DNA of 64,000 nucleotides from Pseudomonadota bacterium (GTDB lineage: Bacteria > Pseudomonadota > Alphaproteobacteria > Rhizobiales > Rhizobiaceae), in NCBI GenBank assembly GCA_023404095.1, contig JAEYDD010000053.1, positions 1 to 64,000 on the forward strand. Reading direction: 5' to 3'. This document shows, one piece after another, positions 50,740-59,011 of the stretch. Positions within the stretch are counted from its first letter, which is position 1, and every line of letters starts with the position of its first letter. The notes under the pieces were generated by a model. That model was not told the origin of the DNA. It made no database searches and saw only the letters and a list, made by a program, of their open reading frames with translations. Made by a program: the position numbers and the translations under genes.

Positions 50740-50762
50740 ATCCTCGGGCTTGTCCCGAGGAT
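50740..50762. repeat. Short intergenic palindromic repeat
   Basis: ATCCTCGGG (50740-50748), CTTGT, CCCGAGGAT (50754-50762), in the 220-bp gap after the aminotransferase gene. It belongs to the same family as 32953-32973. The rest of the gap has no supported gene. Confidence 0.65.
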
Positions 50763-50892
50763 CCGGGGCGGTCCTGGAACCTTCTGAAAGGACGTTGCAC
50801 CTTCGAATTCCCGGCAGCGTGGTGAAATGCTCGGGATGGGCCGGCATGACGGACGAGGAGCCGCGGGGCGACAACCCGAAACCGCCATGCCG

Positions 50893-51303
50893 CTAGAGGA
50901 CCCGGTCCGCATCCGCCTTCGACGGCACCCAGCAGGCTTCCCGCCGCCCGAAGATCCGGTACCGGTTGCGCGCGATGAAGCGATAGAACGGATCGCGGAT
51001 GACGCGCGGGACGAAGCGGAAGATCGTGGCAACCTTCCACGGCCAGCCAAGACCGGCATAGATCGCAAGAATGGCGTCGCTATCCCTCAGCATGGCGTCG
51101 CCATCGACGACGATGAGCGTTTCGGGTGCAGTCGGATCGATGCCGAAACGGCGGTAGAGAGCGGCCCCGGCCGGATTCTGCATCGAGGCGAGGCGGAAGC
51201 GCCTTGCCCGGTCGTGCCGCAACACGAATTGCGCATTGGCGCAGCAGAGGGCGCATTGCGCGTCGAAGACGATGATCGGACCGGCTGCAGTATCCTGCTT
51301 CAT
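50893..51303 (-). CDS. DCC family thiol-disulfide oxidoreductase (DUF393)
   Basis: A 136-residue thioredoxin-like protein. The family motif is at the N-terminus: IIVFDAQCALCCANAQFVLRHD holds DxxCxxC (about 15-20). Typical later segments are LYRRFGIDPTAPETLIVVDGD and the basic C-terminal RFIARNRYRIFGRREACWVP. Start 51303 (MKQDTAAG) fits family length; a short upstream extension is possible. The redox partner is unknown. Confidence 0.87.
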   Translation of the reverse strand: MKQDTAAGPIIVFDAQCALCCANAQFVLRHDRARRFRLASMQNPAGAALYRRFGIDPTAPETLIVVDGDAMLRDSDAILAIYAGLGWPWKVATIFRFVPRVIRDPFYRFIARNRYRIFGRREACWVPSKADADRVL

Positions 51304-51562
51304 GAAAGCGATCCTATTTCGGCAGGGAACTACCTTCAACCGTCAGTCGACAGGACGGCGGCAAGCATTCAGTCGCATGCCGCATGCGGCTTCAGCGGCC
51401 AGAAGGCGACACGCGTCGGCGAGGTTCGGATTTTCTGCCGGAGAGATTTGAAACGACTGGCATTTGCTGCATTGTTGCGGTCTGTCATTACTGCCCGCCA
51501 CCAGGCCGCACCGGCGGCCGGCCCCGGTTCGATCGCCGGGTGGCCATCCAGAAAGGAAGCTC

Positions 51563-52432
51563 ATGTCCAGGCTCACCCGCATTCAAAGCGAAGCCCTCGC
51601 CGTGGACGTGTCCACCCTCGGCGCCGAGATGCAGTCGCTGACCACGCGAGACGGACGACAATGGCTGTGGCATGGCGACGCCGCCTGGTGGTCTGGCCGC
51701 GCGCCGCTTCTCTTCCCGATCGTCGGCAAGGCGCCCGACGACAGGGTGGCGATCGGTGGCGCGCGCTACCCGATGAAGCAGCACGGCTTTGCCCGGCGCA
51801 GCGAATTCGCCCTGGCACAGTCCGGCAAAGACTTCTGCCGGCACGAACTGAAGGCCAGCGCCGAGACGCGGGCCGCCTATCCCTTCGATTTCTCACTGGT
51901 ACTGGAGCACCGCCTCGACGGAGCAGTTCTCTCCTTGACCGCCACCGTGACGAACGAGGGCACCGACATGATGCCCTACGGCATCGGCTTTCACCCCGCC
52001 TTCCTCTGGCCGCTGCCGGGCGGCGAAGGCAAACCGCACACTGTCACGCTCGGCAACGGCGCAGAGCCGCCGCTAACAAGGCTGCATGACGGGCTCCTGG
52101 CCGCCGACCACCTCCCCTCGCCCTTCCATGCCGGCCGCCTCACGCTGGAACCCGGCTTCTTCGAGGCCGACGCCATGATCTTCCCGGAAGGCACTGGCTC
52201 CGAGCTGATTTATGCCGCAACCGGGGGGCCGAGCCTCAAGTTTCGCTTCGAAAACCTTCCCAATCTGGCCCTGTGGCAGAAGCCGGGCGCCCCGTTCCTC
52301 TGCATCGAACCCTGGCACGGCATGGCCGCCCATGCCGGCGGCACCGCCGAACTGACCGAGCGCCCCTTCACCACCGCGCTGGCAGCAGGGGAAAGTGCAA
52401 ACTACGGCTTTTCGGTCGAACTGCCCACGTGA
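51563..52432 (+). CDS. Aldose 1-epimerase family protein
   Basis: A 289-residue galactose-mutarotase-fold protein. Conserved segments are WLWHGDAAWWSGRAPLLFPIVG (about 33-54), KQHGFARRSEF (the catalytic His, about 73-83), GIGFHPAFLWPLP (about 140-152) and LCIEPWHGMA near 252. These match the LacX-like branch, whose physiological sugar is often unknown. An AAGGAAG site precedes ATG 51563. It is followed by adenine deaminase after 77 bp. Confidence 0.87.
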   Translation: MSRLTRIQSEALAVDVSTLGAEMQSLTTRDGRQWLWHGDAAWWSGRAPLLFPIVGKAPDDRVAIGGARYPMKQHGFARRSEFALAQSGKDFCRHELKASAETRAAYPFDFSLVLEHRLDGAVLSLTATVTNEGTDMMPYGIGFHPAFLWPLPGGEGKPHTVTLGNGAEPPLTRLHDGLLAADHLPSPFHAGRLTLEPGFFEADAMIFPEGTGSELIYAATGGPSLKFRFENLPNLALWQKPGAPFLCIEPWHGMAAHAGGTAELTERPFTTALAAGESANYGFSVELPT

Positions 52433-52509
52433 GATAGTGGTCTTGGCCCGCTGTCGCCTTGACCGGGCACCCTTGCATTGTCGGAAGACACCGAAATCCG
52501 GAGACCGCC

Positions 52510-54204
52510 ATGACCGACTTGGAACGCCGCATCGACCAGGGCACGGGGCGCGACCCCGCCGACATCGTGCTCAAGGGCGGCCGGTTCTTCGACCTCGTTA
52601 CCGGTGAACTCGTCGCCTCCGACATCGCGATTTGCGGCGAACGGATCGTCGGCACCTGCGAGGCCTATGAGGGGCGCGAGGAGATCGATATTTCCGGCTG
52701 CATCGTCGTTCCGGGCTTCATCGACACCCACCTGCACATCGAAAGCTCACTCGTCACCCCGCACGAGTTCGACCGCTGCGTGCTGCCGCATGGCGTGACG
52801 ACGGCGATCTGCGATCCGCACGAGATCGCCAACGTGCTTGGCGAAGACGGCATCCGGTACTTCCTCGATTCCGCCGAACGAACGATCATGGATATCCGCG
52901 TTCAGCTGTCGAGCTGCGTGCCGGCGACGCATCTGGAAACCTCTGGCGCCGACCTGCCGGTCGAAAAACTCCTCCCCTTCCGCCACCATCCGAAAGTGAT
53001 CGGGTTGGCCGAGTTCATGAATTTTCCCGGCGTGATCCACAAGGACCCGGGCTGCATGGCCAAGCTCGAAGCCTTCCAGGGTGGCCATATCGACGGCCAC
53101 GCGCCGCTGCTCTCCGGCCGCGATCTCAACGGCTATCTCTCAGCCGGCATCCGCACCGACCACGAATGCACATCCGCCGAGGAGGCGCTGGAAAAGATCA
53201 GGAAGGGCATGCACATCCTGATCCGCGAGGGTTCCGTGTCGAAGGACCTGCTGGCGCTGATGCCGCTCTTCACCGAACGGCTGTCACCCTTCATCGCGCT
53301 GTGCACCGACGACCGCAACCCGCTCGACATCGCCGAGCAGGGTCATCTCGACCACATGATCCGCACCGCCATCGCCCATGGCCGCGCCCCGCTTGCCGTC
53401 TACCGCGCCGCCTCGATCTCGGCGGCGAATGCCTTCGGCCTGCACGACCGCGGGCTGATCGCACCCGGCTGGCGGGCCGACCTCGTCGTCATCGACACGC
53501 TAGAGGATTGTCGCGCCGACATGGTCTTTTCGGCCGGCCGCCGCGTCAGCGACGCGCTGTTTGCCGGTCGCAAGCCTGTTGAACCCGTCGGCCTCGACAG
53601 CGTCAGGGCAAGGGAGGTGAAGGCCGCGCATTTCGCCGTGCCGGTGACGGAAGGCGAGACGCCTGTCATCGGCGTCCTGCCGGGCAAGATCATCACCGAG
53701 CATCGTCGCTTTCGCCTGCCGGCAAAGGGTAACCAGACGGACGTCGATCTCGCATCCGACATCATCAAGGTCGCCGTCATCGAGCGGCACGGCAGGAACG
53801 GCAACCACGCCAACGGCTTCGTCCAGGGGTTCGGCCTGAAGAAGGGCGCCATCGCCTCGACCGTCGGGCATGACAGCCACAACATCTGCGTGGTCGGCGT
53901 CGACGAGGATGACATGGCCTTTGCCGCAAACCGCCTGGGCGAGATCGGCGGCGGCTTCGTCGTCGTCGAGGGCGGCAGGGTCACCGGCGAGATCGCGCTC
54001 CCCGTCGCCGGACTGATGAGCCTCGAGCCGTTCGAGGTGGTCCGCGATACGCTGCATCATCTCCGCCAGGCGGCCCTCGCGCTCGGTGCGACGCTGGAGG
54101 AGCCCTTCCTGCAACTCGCTTTTCTGCCGCTGCCGGTCATCCCCCACCTGAAGATTTCCGACCGCGGCATGGTCGACGTTGACCGGTTCGAACTGATCGG
54201 GTGA
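52510..54204 (+). CDS. ade: Adenine deaminase
   Basis: A 564-residue metal-dependent deaminase of the amidohydrolase superfamily that converts adenine to hypoxanthine and ammonia. The metal-binding HLHIESS follows VVPGFIDT (about 70-84). Typical Ade segments are GVTTAICDPHEIANV, the EFMNFPGV motif, DGHAPLLSG and ALCTDDRNP. A C-terminal domain holds NGNHANGFVQGFGLKKGAIASTVGHDSHN. The length is normal for the family. The next gene begins with a GTG overlapping its stop. Confidence 0.95.
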   Translation: MTDLERRIDQGTGRDPADIVLKGGRFFDLVTGELVASDIAICGERIVGTCEAYEGREEIDISGCIVVPGFIDTHLHIESSLVTPHEFDRCVLPHGVTTAICDPHEIANVLGEDGIRYFLDSAERTIMDIRVQLSSCVPATHLETSGADLPVEKLLPFRHHPKVIGLAEFMNFPGVIHKDPGCMAKLEAFQGGHIDGHAPLLSGRDLNGYLSAGIRTDHECTSAEEALEKIRKGMHILIREGSVSKDLLALMPLFTERLSPFIALCTDDRNPLDIAEQGHLDHMIRTAIAHGRAPLAVYRAASISAANAFGLHDRGLIAPGWRADLVVIDTLEDCRADMVFSAGRRVSDALFAGRKPVEPVGLDSVRAREVKAAHFAVPVTEGETPVIGVLPGKIITEHRRFRLPAKGNQTDVDLASDIIKVAVIERHGRNGNHANGFVQGFGLKKGAIASTVGHDSHNICVVGVDEDDMAFAANRLGEIGGGFVVVEGGRVTGEIALPVAGLMSLEPFEVVRDTLHHLRQAALALGATLEEPFLQLAFLPLPVIPHLKISDRGMVDVDRFELIG

Positions 54205-54455
54205 GCAGGATGCCGGTTGTCTTTCGGATTGGTGCATTCACCTTTTTCTTCTACTCGAACGAAGGCGATCCCAGAGAGCCGCTTCACATCCATGTCCGCA
54301 GTTCAGGCGCTGAGGCGAAAGTATGGCTTGATCCCACTATCGGCATCGCCGACAGCCGCGGCTTCAACGCGAAAGAGCTCTCTGTTATCATCCGTCACGT
54401 CATCGACAACCGCGAGATCATCCGGAGCGCATGGAATGAACATTTTGGCGACTGA
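54201..54455 (+). CDS. DUF4160 family protein
   Basis: An 84-residue protein with the DUF4160 signature: FRIGAFTFFFYSNEGDPREPLHIHV, where the PLHIHV and EGD residues are conserved, followed by a charged C-terminus. The GTG at 54201 overlaps the ade stop, and ATG 54210 is the alternative start. DUF4160 commonly pairs with DUF2442, as here, and such pairs are proposed to be toxin-antitoxin-like modules. No activity is known. The next gene overlaps it by 20 bp. Confidence 0.78.
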   Translation: MSRMPVVFRIGAFTFFFYSNEGDPREPLHIHVRSSGAEAKVWLDPTIGIADSRGFNAKELSVIIRHVIDNREIIRSAWNEHFGD

Positions 54456-54681
54456 CGTCCGCTTCGATGACGACACGATGTGGGTTGATCTTGACGACGG
54501 CCGCACGCTCGGCGTTCCGCTTGCATGGTTTCCCCGCCTCCTGGCCGCATCCGCCGATGACCGTGGCCAATATGAAATCAGCCCCGGCGGCCTTCATTGG
54601 GACAAGCTGGATGAGGACATATCCATCGCCGGACTTTTGGCCGGCCGTGGCGACATGACGCGCAAACGCCCCGCGGCCTGA
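54436..54681 (+). CDS. DUF2442 family protein
   Basis: An 81-residue protein with the DUF2442 pattern: DVRFDDDTMWVDLDDGRTLGVPLAWFPRL (about 7-35), then LHWDKLDEDISIAGLL (about 53-68). It starts inside the end of the DUF4160 gene, so the two are coupled. DUF2442 proteins are the usual partner of DUF4160. It may act as the antitoxin, by inference only. Confidence 0.8.
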   Translation: MNILATDVRFDDDTMWVDLDDGRTLGVPLAWFPRLLAASADDRGQYEISPGGLHWDKLDEDISIAGLLAGRGDMTRKRPAA

Positions 54682-54702
54682 GTTTGGATCGGAAAGCTCG
54701 AG

Positions 54703-54900
54703 ATGTCGAAGCTTGAGATGACTGAGAAGGCCCTGCGGCGCTCGGCACGGCAGTGGGACGAGGCTTTCGAACGCGACGCCCTCTCGCACGAGACCCTGTG
54801 GAAACTTGCGGACGAAGCTCTGGAGCATCGCGCGGGCAGAACGACAGCGCTCTTCAAGCCGACCGGCAGTCCCTCCGCAGACGACAAGCTTCTGAAGTAA
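54703..54900 (+). CDS. Small hypothetical protein, 65 aa
   Basis: A helical, charged protein (SKLEMTEKALRRSARQWDEAFERDALSHETLWKLADEALEHR within the first 50 residues) with no recognised domain. It lies 21 bp after the DUF2442 stop on the same strand and may be a third member of that cluster. The start codon is not backed by a clear ribosome binding site, so confidence is limited. Confidence 0.5.
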   Translation: MSKLEMTEKALRRSARQWDEAFERDALSHETLWKLADEALEHRAGRTTALFKPTGSPSADDKLLK

Positions 54901-54902
54901 CC

Positions 54903-56549
54903 TCAAGCAAGCCGAACGCAGGCCATGTCGAGCGGCGAAAGCTCGATCGCGCCTCCGCTCAACCTGCCGCCAAAGCCGGGTACGGCGACGCTTTCTCCGA
55001 GAGCCATAGAAGAAGGCGGCGAGAATTGCGCCTTCGCCCGCGTCAGGTTGAACACGAACAGCAGCGTCTCCGCCCCCTTTTCGCGCGTAAACGCCAGGAT
55101 GTCCTGGTTGGATGCGACGAAGGCCATGTCGCCGTCGTGGAGGGCGGCGTGCGCCTTCCGGAAGGCGAGCGTGTCGCGGTAGTGATTCAGCACCGAACCC
55201 GCGACCTTCTCCTGTGCGTCGGCGGCAAGCCGCGCGTGCTCCTCCGGAACCGGCAGCCACGGCCGGCCGGAGCTGAAGCCGGCATGCGGCTCGCCGGCGC
55301 TCCACGGCATCGGCGTGCGGCAGCCGTCACGGCCCTTGAAGGCCGGCCAGAAGCGGATGCCATAGGGGTCGCGCAAGTCTTCGAAGGCAAGCTCTGCCTC
55401 GGGCAGGCCGAGCTCCTCGCCCTGGTAGAGGCAGATCGTTCCGCGCAACGTGGAAAGCAGCGTGATCGCCAGCCGCGCCACGCGCTCGCGCTCCTCCGGC
55501 GTGTCGGCGAAGCGGCTGACATGGCGGACGACATCGTGGTTGGAAAACGCCCAGCAGACCCAGCCATCCGTCACTGCCTTCTGAAAGCCTTCGATGCACT
55601 TCCTGATATAGGAGGCGGAAAAATCCGGCCCCAGCAGATCGAAGGTGTAGCACATGTGCAGCTTGTCACCGCCGCTCGTATATTCCGCCACCGTCTTCAG
55701 AGACCGTGCGCCGTCACCGACCTCGCCCACGGTCGTGCGGTCATCGTAGTCATCGAGAAGCCTTCGCACCTTCTGTAGAAAGCTGACGTTTTCAGGCTGC
55801 GTCTTGTCAAAACGGTGCGCCTGCATGCCGTAGGGATTGACGTCGGGTGCATCGAGGCCGGCCTCGTCCGAATCCGGCTCGTGCGGCGGGTTGTCCCTCA
55901 GTTTCGCGTCGTGGAAGTAATAGTTCACCGTATCGAGGCGGAAGCCGTCGACGCCGCGGTCGAGCCAGAAGCGCATGGTCTCCAACACCGCCTCCTGGAC
56001 CTTCGGGTTGTGGAAGTTCAGGTCGGGCTGGGAGGCGAGGAAATTGTGCATGTAATACTGGCGGCGCACGCCGTCCCATTCCCAGGCCGGACCGCCGAAC
56101 ACCGAAAGCCAGTTGTTCGGCGCAGTCCCGTCCTTCTTGGGTTCCGCCCAGACATACCAGTCCGCCCTGTCGTTGTCGCGGCTCGACCGGCTCTCCCGGA
56201 ACCATGGATGCTGGTCGGAGGTGTGCGAGATCACCTGGTCGACGATCACCTTCATTCCCAGCCGGTGCGCCTCGGCCAGCATCTCGTCGAAGTCGGCGAG
56301 CGATCCGAACATCGGATCCACGTCGCAATAGTCGGAAACGTCGTAGCCCATGTCCGCCATCGGCGACCTGAAGAACGGCGACAGCCAGATCGCGTCCACG
56401 CCGAGCCCTGCGATGTGCCCGAGCCGCCGCTTCACCCCCTGGAGATCGCCGATGCCGTCGCCTGTCGTGTCCTGGTAGGACCGGGGATAGACCTGATAGA
56501 TCACCGCACCCCGCCACCAGTCGGCGGCCGTCGTCTTCGAAGCGGTCAT
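54903..56549 (-). CDS. Alpha-glucosidase, GH13 family
   Basis: A 548-residue GH13 enzyme of the oligo-1,6-glucosidase/trehalulose-type group. Conserved regions are GDLQGVKRRL, DAIWLSPFF and the HTSDQHPWF block. The nucleophile Asp is in GVDGFRLDTVNYY (about 199-211), the acid Glu in TTVGEVGDG and the transition-state Asp in FSNHDVVRH. No signal peptide is seen, so it is cytosolic. It resembles rhizobial AglA enzymes encoded in alpha-glucoside ABC clusters, but no transporter is adjacent here. A GGGGAG site precedes the ATG at 56549. Confidence 0.9.
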   Translation of the reverse strand: MTASKTTAADWWRGAVIYQVYPRSYQDTTGDGIGDLQGVKRRLGHIAGLGVDAIWLSPFFRSPMADMGYDVSDYCDVDPMFGSLADFDEMLAEAHRLGMKVIVDQVISHTSDQHPWFRESRSSRDNDRADWYVWAEPKKDGTAPNNWLSVFGGPAWEWDGVRRQYYMHNFLASQPDLNFHNPKVQEAVLETMRFWLDRGVDGFRLDTVNYYFHDAKLRDNPPHEPDSDEAGLDAPDVNPYGMQAHRFDKTQPENVSFLQKVRRLLDDYDDRTTVGEVGDGARSLKTVAEYTSGGDKLHMCYTFDLLGPDFSASYIRKCIEGFQKAVTDGWVCWAFSNHDVVRHVSRFADTPEERERVARLAITLLSTLRGTICLYQGEELGLPEAELAFEDLRDPYGIRFWPAFKGRDGCRTPMPWSAGEPHAGFSSGRPWLPVPEEHARLAADAQEKVAGSVLNHYRDTLAFRKAHAALHDGDMAFVASNQDILAFTREKGAETLLFVFNLTRAKAQFSPPSSMALGESVAVPGFGGRLSGGAIELSPLDMACVRLA

Positions 56550-56869
56550 GCAAGGCTCCCCGAGAATGTTGCTTGTCAATGTGTAACGAGCGGCTTCCGG
56601 CACGTAAACAAGCAAACCTGCGGGAAGCTGCGGAGCAGCGCAGCCTGCCGGCGGACGTTGACGGCCACGTCGCGGTTGACGCCCACTCCTGACGCAAGGA
56701 TGATGCAACCCGATCGAAGCTGGAGCCTCGAAAGAACGGAGCCGCCATTGCACGGCCCGTATCCGGCCAGGCTTGAGCCGGCCGGCATCCTGAAGCGGAA
56801 GCGCGGCCGATCGGATTTCCCGTCGAAATGCAGCGATACCAGCTGCGGTCAGCCGGAAAGGGCGAGACT
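56550..56869. other. Divergent intergenic region without a recognised feature
   Basis: About 320 bp between the divergent alpha-glucosidase and Ldh2-family genes. I see no strong hairpin or repeat and no supported small gene. Promoters for both genes are presumably here. Confidence 0.4.
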
Positions 56870-57877
56870 TTGACTGAACCCACCATCACGCTCACCCTGC
56901 AGGAGGTATCTGCGCTCGCCTCGACGGCATTGCTGCGGGCTGGCGCGGGCGAGCCGCTGGCCCGGTGCCTGGCGCGCGCGGTGACATCTGCCGAAGCGAC
57001 CGGCAAGAGCGCGCTCGGCCTTGGCCATCTGCCAGATTATCTCGACGCCCTTGTCCGGGGCCGCATCGACGGCTACGCCGAACCGCTGATCACCTCGCCC
57101 GTCCCGGCACTGGTGCGCTGCGACTGCCGCGGCGGCATCGCCCAGCTCGGTTTCGACCACGCCTTTGAGGAACTGGTCACGAAGACGCAAACCTTCGGCC
57201 TGACGCTCTATACGTCGAAGAACAGTTTTACGACAGGCGAACTCGGCTGGTATGCCGCACGGCTTGCCGATGCCGGTCTGGTGGCACTTGCCGCCACCAA
57301 CGGCCCCCCCCTTCTCGCCGGGGCCGGCAGCACGAAGCCCGTCTATTGCACCAATCCGCTCGCCTTCGCCGCTCCGCGCGCCGACGGCCCGCCGCTGGTG
57401 ATCGATCAGGCATCAAGCGCCACCGCCTTCGTCAAGATCCGCCAGGCGGCGGAGCGCGGCGAGCCGATCCCGGAAGGCTGGGCGCTGGACGAGGCAGGCC
57501 GGCCGACCACGGACCCGAACGCTGCGCTTCGGGGCGCGCTGCTCGCCTTCGGCGGCGAGCGCGGCGCCAACCTCGCGCTGATGGTGGAGGTACTCTCGGC
57601 CGGGTTGTCCGGCGCCAACTGGTCGATCGACGCCCCGGACTTCCAGTCCGGCGATCAATCGCCAGGCGCGGGCCTTTTCGTCCTGGCCATCGCGCCCCAG
57701 TTCCTCGCACACGACTTTGAAACGCGGCTCGCCCGGCAGTTGGAACGCCTCGCCGGGGAGTTCGGCGTGCACATCCCCGGCGAAGCGCGTGCGCGCGCCC
57801 GATGGCATTCCGGCAATGCCGGTATCACCTTGCCGCAGGCGCTCTTTGACAGTATCTCCTCCTTCCGACGCAGCTAG
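56870..57877 (+). CDS. Malate/L-lactate dehydrogenase (Ldh2) family oxidoreductase
   Basis: A 335-residue NAD(P)-dependent enzyme of the Ldh2 superfamily. Substrates in this family include malate, 2,3-diketogulonate and delta1-piperideine-2-carboxylate. Matches are ALAATNGPPLLAGAGSTKPVYCTNPLAFAAP (about 142-172) and MVEVLSAGLSGANW (about 238-251). The usual N-terminal active-site motif SHG is replaced here by ALG within GKSALGLGHLPDYLDAL (about 44-60), so activity may be altered. TTG 56870 fits the family N-terminus; ATG 56828 is a possible longer start. It precedes kdgK. Confidence 0.8.
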   Translation: MTEPTITLTLQEVSALASTALLRAGAGEPLARCLARAVTSAEATGKSALGLGHLPDYLDALVRGRIDGYAEPLITSPVPALVRCDCRGGIAQLGFDHAFEELVTKTQTFGLTLYTSKNSFTTGELGWYAARLADAGLVALAATNGPPLLAGAGSTKPVYCTNPLAFAAPRADGPPLVIDQASSATAFVKIRQAAERGEPIPEGWALDEAGRPTTDPNAALRGALLAFGGERGANLALMVEVLSAGLSGANWSIDAPDFQSGDQSPGAGLFVLAIAPQFLAHDFETRLARQLERLAGEFGVHIPGEARARARWHSGNAGITLPQALFDSISSFRRS

Positions 57878-57917
57878 AGCAAGTCAGGTGAAATCCTGTT
57901 CGCGGGAATTGCTCTAG
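57874..57917 (+). repeat. Inverted-repeat element between the Ldh2 gene and kdgK
   Basis: CTAGAGCAA (57874-57882) pairs with TTGCTCTAG (57909-57917), a 9-bp stem that overlaps the TAG stop codon. TAGAGCA-headed elements are frequent in rhizobial intergenic DNA, so this may be a dispersed repeat. It could also serve as a weak terminator. Confidence 0.5.
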
Positions 57918-57993
57918 GGAATTGTGATGACTGCATTATCCGACATGGAAGCGATGCCGCTTCGGCCGGAGATGCTCAAGGGAGGCGGAAACG

Positions 57994-58911
57994 ATGGCAG
58001 GGAAACTGCTCGCGATCGGCGAGTGCATGGTCGAGCTGATGCAGGCGGACGACGGCCTGATGCGAAAGAGCTTCGCCGGCGACACCTTCAACACCGCCTA
58101 CTACGCCCGCCTCTTCCTGCCGGCCGACTGGAGCGTCGACTACTTCACCGCCGTCGGCCGTGACATGATCTCTGACGAAATGCTGGCCTTCATGGAAGGA
58201 CACGGCGTCGGCACCGGCCAGATCGCGCGCATCGAGGGCCGCGCGCCCGGGCTCTATATGATCCACCTCAACGACGGCGAGCGCAGCTTCTCCTACTGGC
58301 GTTCGGTCTCCGCGGCGAAACTGTTGGCGCGCGATGCCGATCGCCTGCGCAAGGCCATCGAAGCCTCCGACGTCATCGTATTTTCCGGCATTACCCTGGC
58401 GATCCTTCCGCCCGAGGACGTGGACACGCTTCTCGCCGAGCTTCGCCGCGCCAAGGCTGCCGGCAAGCTGGTCGCCTTCGATCCGAACATCCGACCGCGG
58501 CTGTGGGATAGTGCAGGACGCATGCGCGAAACGATCACCGACGGCGCCCGGGCCGCAACCCTCGTCATGCCGAGCTTCGACGACGAAGCCAGCCATTTCG
58601 GAGACGCATCCATCGAGGCCACGATCGATCGCTACCGCGCGCTGGGCGTCGCCGACCTCGTGGTCAAGAACGGCGCCGAAGGTGCAACGCTCGCGTTCGG
58701 AGAAGACAGCACGCACGTTCCCTCCGCCCGTGTCGAGCGCGTCATCGACACCACCAGCGCCGGCGACAGCTTCAACGGCGGCTTCCTTGCCCGCTACGTC
58801 GCAACCGGCGACGCGCCCGCCTCCGCCCGCTTCGCCGCCGACCTCGCCGCCGCTGTCATCCAGCACCACGGCGCGCTGGTCGCTGGCGACAAGCTTCCGC
58901 AAGCCGACTAA
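57994..58911 (+). CDS. kdgK: 2-dehydro-3-deoxygluconokinase (PfkB family)
   Basis: A 305-residue ribokinase-family enzyme that phosphorylates 2-keto-3-deoxygluconate. The N-terminal GECMVELM and GDTFNTAYYARLF blocks are typical of KdgK. The PfkB signature 2 is DTTSAGDSFNGGFLA (about 250-264) with the catalytic Asp, preceded by VVKNGAEGATL. A GGGAGG site lies about 8 bases before the ATG. It follows the Ldh2 gene and the inverted repeat at 57874. Substrate specificity is inferred. Confidence 0.88.
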   Translation: MAGKLLAIGECMVELMQADDGLMRKSFAGDTFNTAYYARLFLPADWSVDYFTAVGRDMISDEMLAFMEGHGVGTGQIARIEGRAPGLYMIHLNDGERSFSYWRSVSAAKLLARDADRLRKAIEASDVIVFSGITLAILPPEDVDTLLAELRRAKAAGKLVAFDPNIRPRLWDSAGRMRETITDGARAATLVMPSFDDEASHFGDASIEATIDRYRALGVADLVVKNGAEGATLAFGEDSTHVPSARVERVIDTTSAGDSFNGGFLARYVATGDAPASARFAADLAAAVIQHHGALVAGDKLPQAD

Positions 58912-59011
58912 GCAGGGCTCATCGCACAAGCCCTCTCCGAGCCGATCATGCTTGTCCCCACGGACCGCAAGATCGTCGCCTTAATGCAGCAGCAGGCGCT
59001 CTGGCAGACGC

